Source: JBOFGK01 sp051649085
Lineage (GTDB): Bacteria > Bacillota_I > Bacilli_A > UBA3375
Length of the DNA: 6,452 nt
Direction of reading: 5' to 3'
Assembly (NCBI GenBank): GCA_051649085.1
Contig: JBOFGK010000026.1
Span: forward strand, 1 to 6,452
Below, one piece after another: positions 4,109-6,452 of the stretch (the stretch's first letter is position 1; each line of letters starts with the position of its first letter). The notes under the pieces were generated by a model. That model was not told where the DNA came from. It saw only the letters and a list, made by a program, of their open reading frames with translations, and did not search any database. Position numbers and translations under genes: made by a program.

Positions 4109-6452
4109 ATGCCTAGGAAATTATTAAGTATTTTATTATTAACAATTATTGCAAGTCAAGCAATAAGTATTCCTGATGTAACCTTTTTAGCGCAAACAGC
4201 GATTAATGAGGTAAATCAATCAGAAGAAGAGAAACAAACTGAAACGACTCCAACTGAGGAGGTGGCAGCAGATGCTAGCCAAACAGAAACTCCAGCAGTT
4301 GAGCAAGAGCCAACAGAGAAAGTAAAAGAAAATTCACCACCGAGTGAAAAAACAAGTAGAACAACTACAGGAACAGCCAATTATCCTAATTATGGTGTAA
4401 ATGGAAATCATATTTCAACAATTGATCCAGCAAAGATAGATGATCAAAATGAAACTGTTTCATTAATTGAGAATTTAGGTTTTGAATCTCCAATTGTTAC
4501 AACAGGAACAATGGAATTTATTTCTGAAAATAATCCAAAGATAAAATGGAAAACAACAGATAATAGTACGGATTTTGGAGTTGGACCAATAGAAGTTTGG
4601 AGAAATACTTATCATGGAATGAATTCGGTTGAAGGTGATCAATTTGCTGAAGTAAATGCAAGAAGAAATGCTAGTATATATCAAGATATTTATCTGCCAA
4701 ACGGATTTAAACAAGGTCAAACACTTTCCTGGAGTTTTTATCATCATAACACATTTAGTGGAGTTGAATCACTAAAATTCCAAGCAGGAGTACCTGGTTC
4801 AGATAATAATCAAAATGAAATTGAAACTGTTGTAAGTGGAAATAAGTATGTATCTAATGAATTGTCCGTTACTCCATCAGAGAATTGGAAATTACAATCG
4901 GGGACATTTACAGTGCCAACTGATGTTACAAATACCTTGAGAATTGCATTTAGTGCTGTAAAAAGTGCTGCAGGTGGAGATAGTGGGAATCTTATCGATA
5001 ATATTCGTTTCACAATTTCTTCACCACCTGCTTTTTCAAGCACAGTAACTACAAGTGATAGTGGAAGTAATCAAATTGGACAAAGAGATAATACGACAGT
5101 TACAACACTTTTAACTCGTCAAACAGATTCAAGTGACGTAACATCATGGACATCAAATGGTGTTGATATTGTTCAAAGTAGTGGTTCTAAAGTTCCAACG
5201 TCGGCTACAGTCACATATAATGATGGAACAAGTGAATCATTAACAGTTGGAAGCGTGAGCGGAAGTAACTTTACACTTACTGGAATGACTAAAACTAACT
5301 TTAGAACAGCGTCAATTTCATGGGATGGTGGTCTTGCAGGAAATGTTGCAGTTGGATCAAACTATCAAGTGTTTGCAAATTACCGATATAGTGCAGACTC
5401 AAATCTTGATGTTGATCCCGTTAAAAACATAATGATCCAAGCAGAGTCATTTACTAAAGCGATTAACTTATTACCACTTGCAGATCGTGGGAAAATAGAT
5501 TCGAAAGTTAAAGCATGGGATCTAACACCAGGAAGTGCTGGTCAAGTAAATGCAAACTTAATCACAATTGCTGATAACAAGTTAGATGATTCAAATGTAA
5601 CTTTAAAAATTGGTGAGGTTGAACCAGTTGTAATTAGTGCAACAGTTGGTGGACGAGTAGCGACAAAAACTGTGAATGCAACAATCCAAGCAGATTCAAG
5701 AAGTATTGCCTTAACATCAGGAGTTTATGCTGAGTATAATGTAAATGAAACTATTACACAAGCTGATTTAATTGCTGACTTAGGAACTGAATTAACACTT
5801 ACAAATACTGATGGAAGCACAAGCGAGTTAGATAGTTCGAAAATTACGATTAATGGATTTTCAAACATCTCTTCAACAACTGTCGGTGGATACGTAGTTG
5901 AATTAGTTGGAAATGAAGCAACAATGACTTCAAATAGCGTTAAAGCAACAGTTGTAATTAAAGATTCAAACTCAGCAATTACGCCAATTGATCCTGCTAA
6001 TCCAACTAAACCAAGAGTGATGATTAGTGCAAATAACTTTGACGTTGCCAAAAAGAAATTAACAAGTGGTTTTACAGGTGAAGAAGCTAAGTCAAACACT
6101 TATGCAGACGTTAAAGCGTGGGATCTAACACCAACAGGAGTAGTTGGATCAATCCCTACTGGAACGCTTAGTGCAGAAACTGTAACAACAAACAATCCCC
6201 TTTTCCAAACAAATAATACTTTAGTTGCTGGAAACAAACAAGCGACAGAATTTAGAGTTAAGAAAACTGTAAGTGGTGTTGATTACACAGCAAGTAAAAC
6301 AGTGCAAGCAACAGTTACTGATGGGCGTACACTTGAGCACACAGGAGTTCAAACATTAGTTTATGATAAAGGAACAGCTCAAACAAAAGCTAAACTTTTA
6401 ACTGACATCGCTTCAGTTGTGAAAACAAGAGAAGATCAAACGCTTGTAGATG
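4109..6452 (+). CDS. Large secreted repeat-containing surface protein (adhesin-like), C-terminus outside window
   Basis: The frame is open from ATG 4109 to the window end (781 complete codons), so the product is much larger than seen. AGAGGGG (4097-4103) is a good ribosome binding site 5 nt before the ATG. A signal peptide opens the protein (MPRK, then hydrophobic LLSILLLTIIA), with cleavage likely after Ala18 or Ala28. An acidic Glu/Thr/Pro linker spans about 33-87. Residues 120-305 look like a jelly-roll or lectin-like module (NLGFESP, WKTTDN, IEVWRN, GDQFAEVNA, YQDIYLP, LSWSFYHHN, LIDNIRF). A Thr/Ser-rich beta domain spans about 308-430. Ig-like tandem repeats of about 200 residues start at residue 441. 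No cysteine occurs in the visible part, as is usual for Gram-positive surface proteins. A wall anchor (LPXTG or WxL) would lie outside the window. The Mga/AtxA-like regulator lies 225 bp upstream. Adhesion is inferred; the ligand is unknown. Confidence 0.88.
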   Translation, partial: MPRKLLSILLLTIIASQAISIPDVTFLAQTAINEVNQSEEEKQTETTPTEEVAADASQTETPAVEQEPTEKVKENSPPSEKTSRTTTGTANYPNYGVNGNHISTIDPAKIDDQNETVSLIENLGFESPIVTTGTMEFISENNPKIKWKTTDNSTDFGVGPIEVWRNTYHGMNSVEGDQFAEVNARRNASIYQDIYLPNGFKQGQTLSWSFYHHNTFSGVESLKFQAGVPGSDNNQNEIETVVSGNKYVSNELSVTPSENWKLQSGTFTVPTDVTNTLRIAFSAVKSAAGGDSGNLIDNIRFTISSPPAFSSTVTTSDSGSNQIGQRDNTTVTTLLTRQTDSSDVTSWTSNGVDIVQSSGSKVPTSATVTYNDGTSESLTVGSVSGSNFTLTGMTKTNFRTASISWDGGLAGNVAVGSNYQVFANYRYSADSNLDVDPVKNIMIQAESFTKAINLLPLADRGKIDSKVKAWDLTPGSAGQVNANLITIADNKLDDSNVTLKIGEVEPVVISATVGGRVATKTVNATIQADSRSIALTSGVYAEYNVNETITQADLIADLGTELTLTNTDGSTSELDSSKITINGFSNISSTTVGGYVVELVGNEATMTSNSVKATVVIKDSNSAITPIDPANPTKPRVMISANNFDVAKKKLTSGFTGEEAKSNTYADVKAWDLTPTGVVGSIPTGTLSAETVTTNNPLFQTNNTLVAGNKQATEFRVKKTVSGVDYTASKTVQATVTDGRTLEHTGVQTLVYDKGTAQTKAKLLTDIASVVKTREDQTLVD
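5429..6016 (+). repeat. Surface-protein tandem repeat, unit 1 (about 196 residues)
   Basis: Residues 441-636 form one unit made of two Ig-like halves. The first half runs from IMIQAESFTKAINLL through VKAWDLTP to ATIQAD. The second starts at RSIALTSGVYAEYNV and ends at VKATVVIKD. A proline-containing linker (ITPIDPANPTKP) closes the unit. The two halves end alike in a VxATVxxD-type strand, which suggests an older duplication inside the unit. Confidence 0.65.
6017..6452 (+). repeat. Surface-protein tandem repeat, unit 2 (partial)
   Basis: Residues 637-781 repeat the order of unit 1: VMISANNFDVAKKKL, VKAWDLTP, VQATVTDGRT, then the start of a second half (GVQTLVYDKGTAQTKAKLL). The VKAWDLTP codons are nearly identical at the DNA level (24-nt block at 5507-5530 and 6110-6133, one mismatch), while the rest has diverged strongly. 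The unit is cut by the window end, so more copies may follow. Confidence 0.6.

Noticed and set aside
4475..4747. 90-residue open frame on the minus strand
   Set aside because: It lies wholly inside the surface-protein gene on the opposite strand, has no ribosome binding site, and its product has no recognisable features; a shadow frame.
4810..5043. 77-residue open frame on the minus strand
   Set aside because: Antisense to the same coding region with no start signal; the plus-strand frame is clearly the real one by its domain pattern.
5725..6099. 124-residue hydrophobic open frame on the minus strand
   Set aside because: Its hydrophobic look comes from reading Thr/Ala/Asn-rich repeat codons backwards; no ribosome binding site or promoter.

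Overview
The window is AT-rich, uses strong Shine-Dalgarno sites, and carries an OmpR-type two-component pair, an Mga/AtxA-like regulator and a secreted Gram-positive surface protein. Together these suggest a low-GC Firmicute, most likely in the Lactobacillales or Listeriaceae (Enterococcus, Vagococcus or Carnobacterium-like). The genus is an inference. No rRNA, tRNA, insertion sequence or CRISPR array was seen.

Left part (1-1955, minus strand): a response regulator (1955-1329) and a histidine kinase (1332-367) overlap by 4 nt and form an operon. The kinase has two closely spaced membrane helices and almost no extracellular part, as in the intramembrane-sensing BceS/GraS group that responds to cell-envelope antibiotics. 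A terminator-like hairpin overlaps the kinase stop codon. Beyond it lies a well-formed promoter with a perfect 7-bp inverted repeat against its -35 box. That promoter drives a gene for a one-helix membrane protein that runs off the left edge. The inverted repeat fits the TNACA-N4-TGTNA style of BceR-type operators, so the membrane protein is a plausible target of the pair.

Middle (1956-2422): 467 bp of very AT-rich DNA between the divergent transcription units. It holds an extended -10 promoter pointing right, a run of roughly helically spaced A-tracts and a 12-bp hairpin/dyad just before the next gene.

Right part (2423-6452, plus strand): a 486-residue regulator has the two-HTH, two-PRD, EIIB-like layout of the Mga/AtxA (PCVR) virulence regulators. 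It is followed, after a 225-bp leader with several dyads, by the start of a large cysteine-free secreted surface protein. The visible part of that protein has a signal peptide, an acidic linker, a jelly-roll/lectin-like N-terminal domain and about 200-residue Ig-like tandem repeats, and it continues past the window. The likely picture is a regulator controlling the adhesin next to it, beside an independent envelope-stress sensing circuit. Both links are inferred from arrangement and sequence signals.
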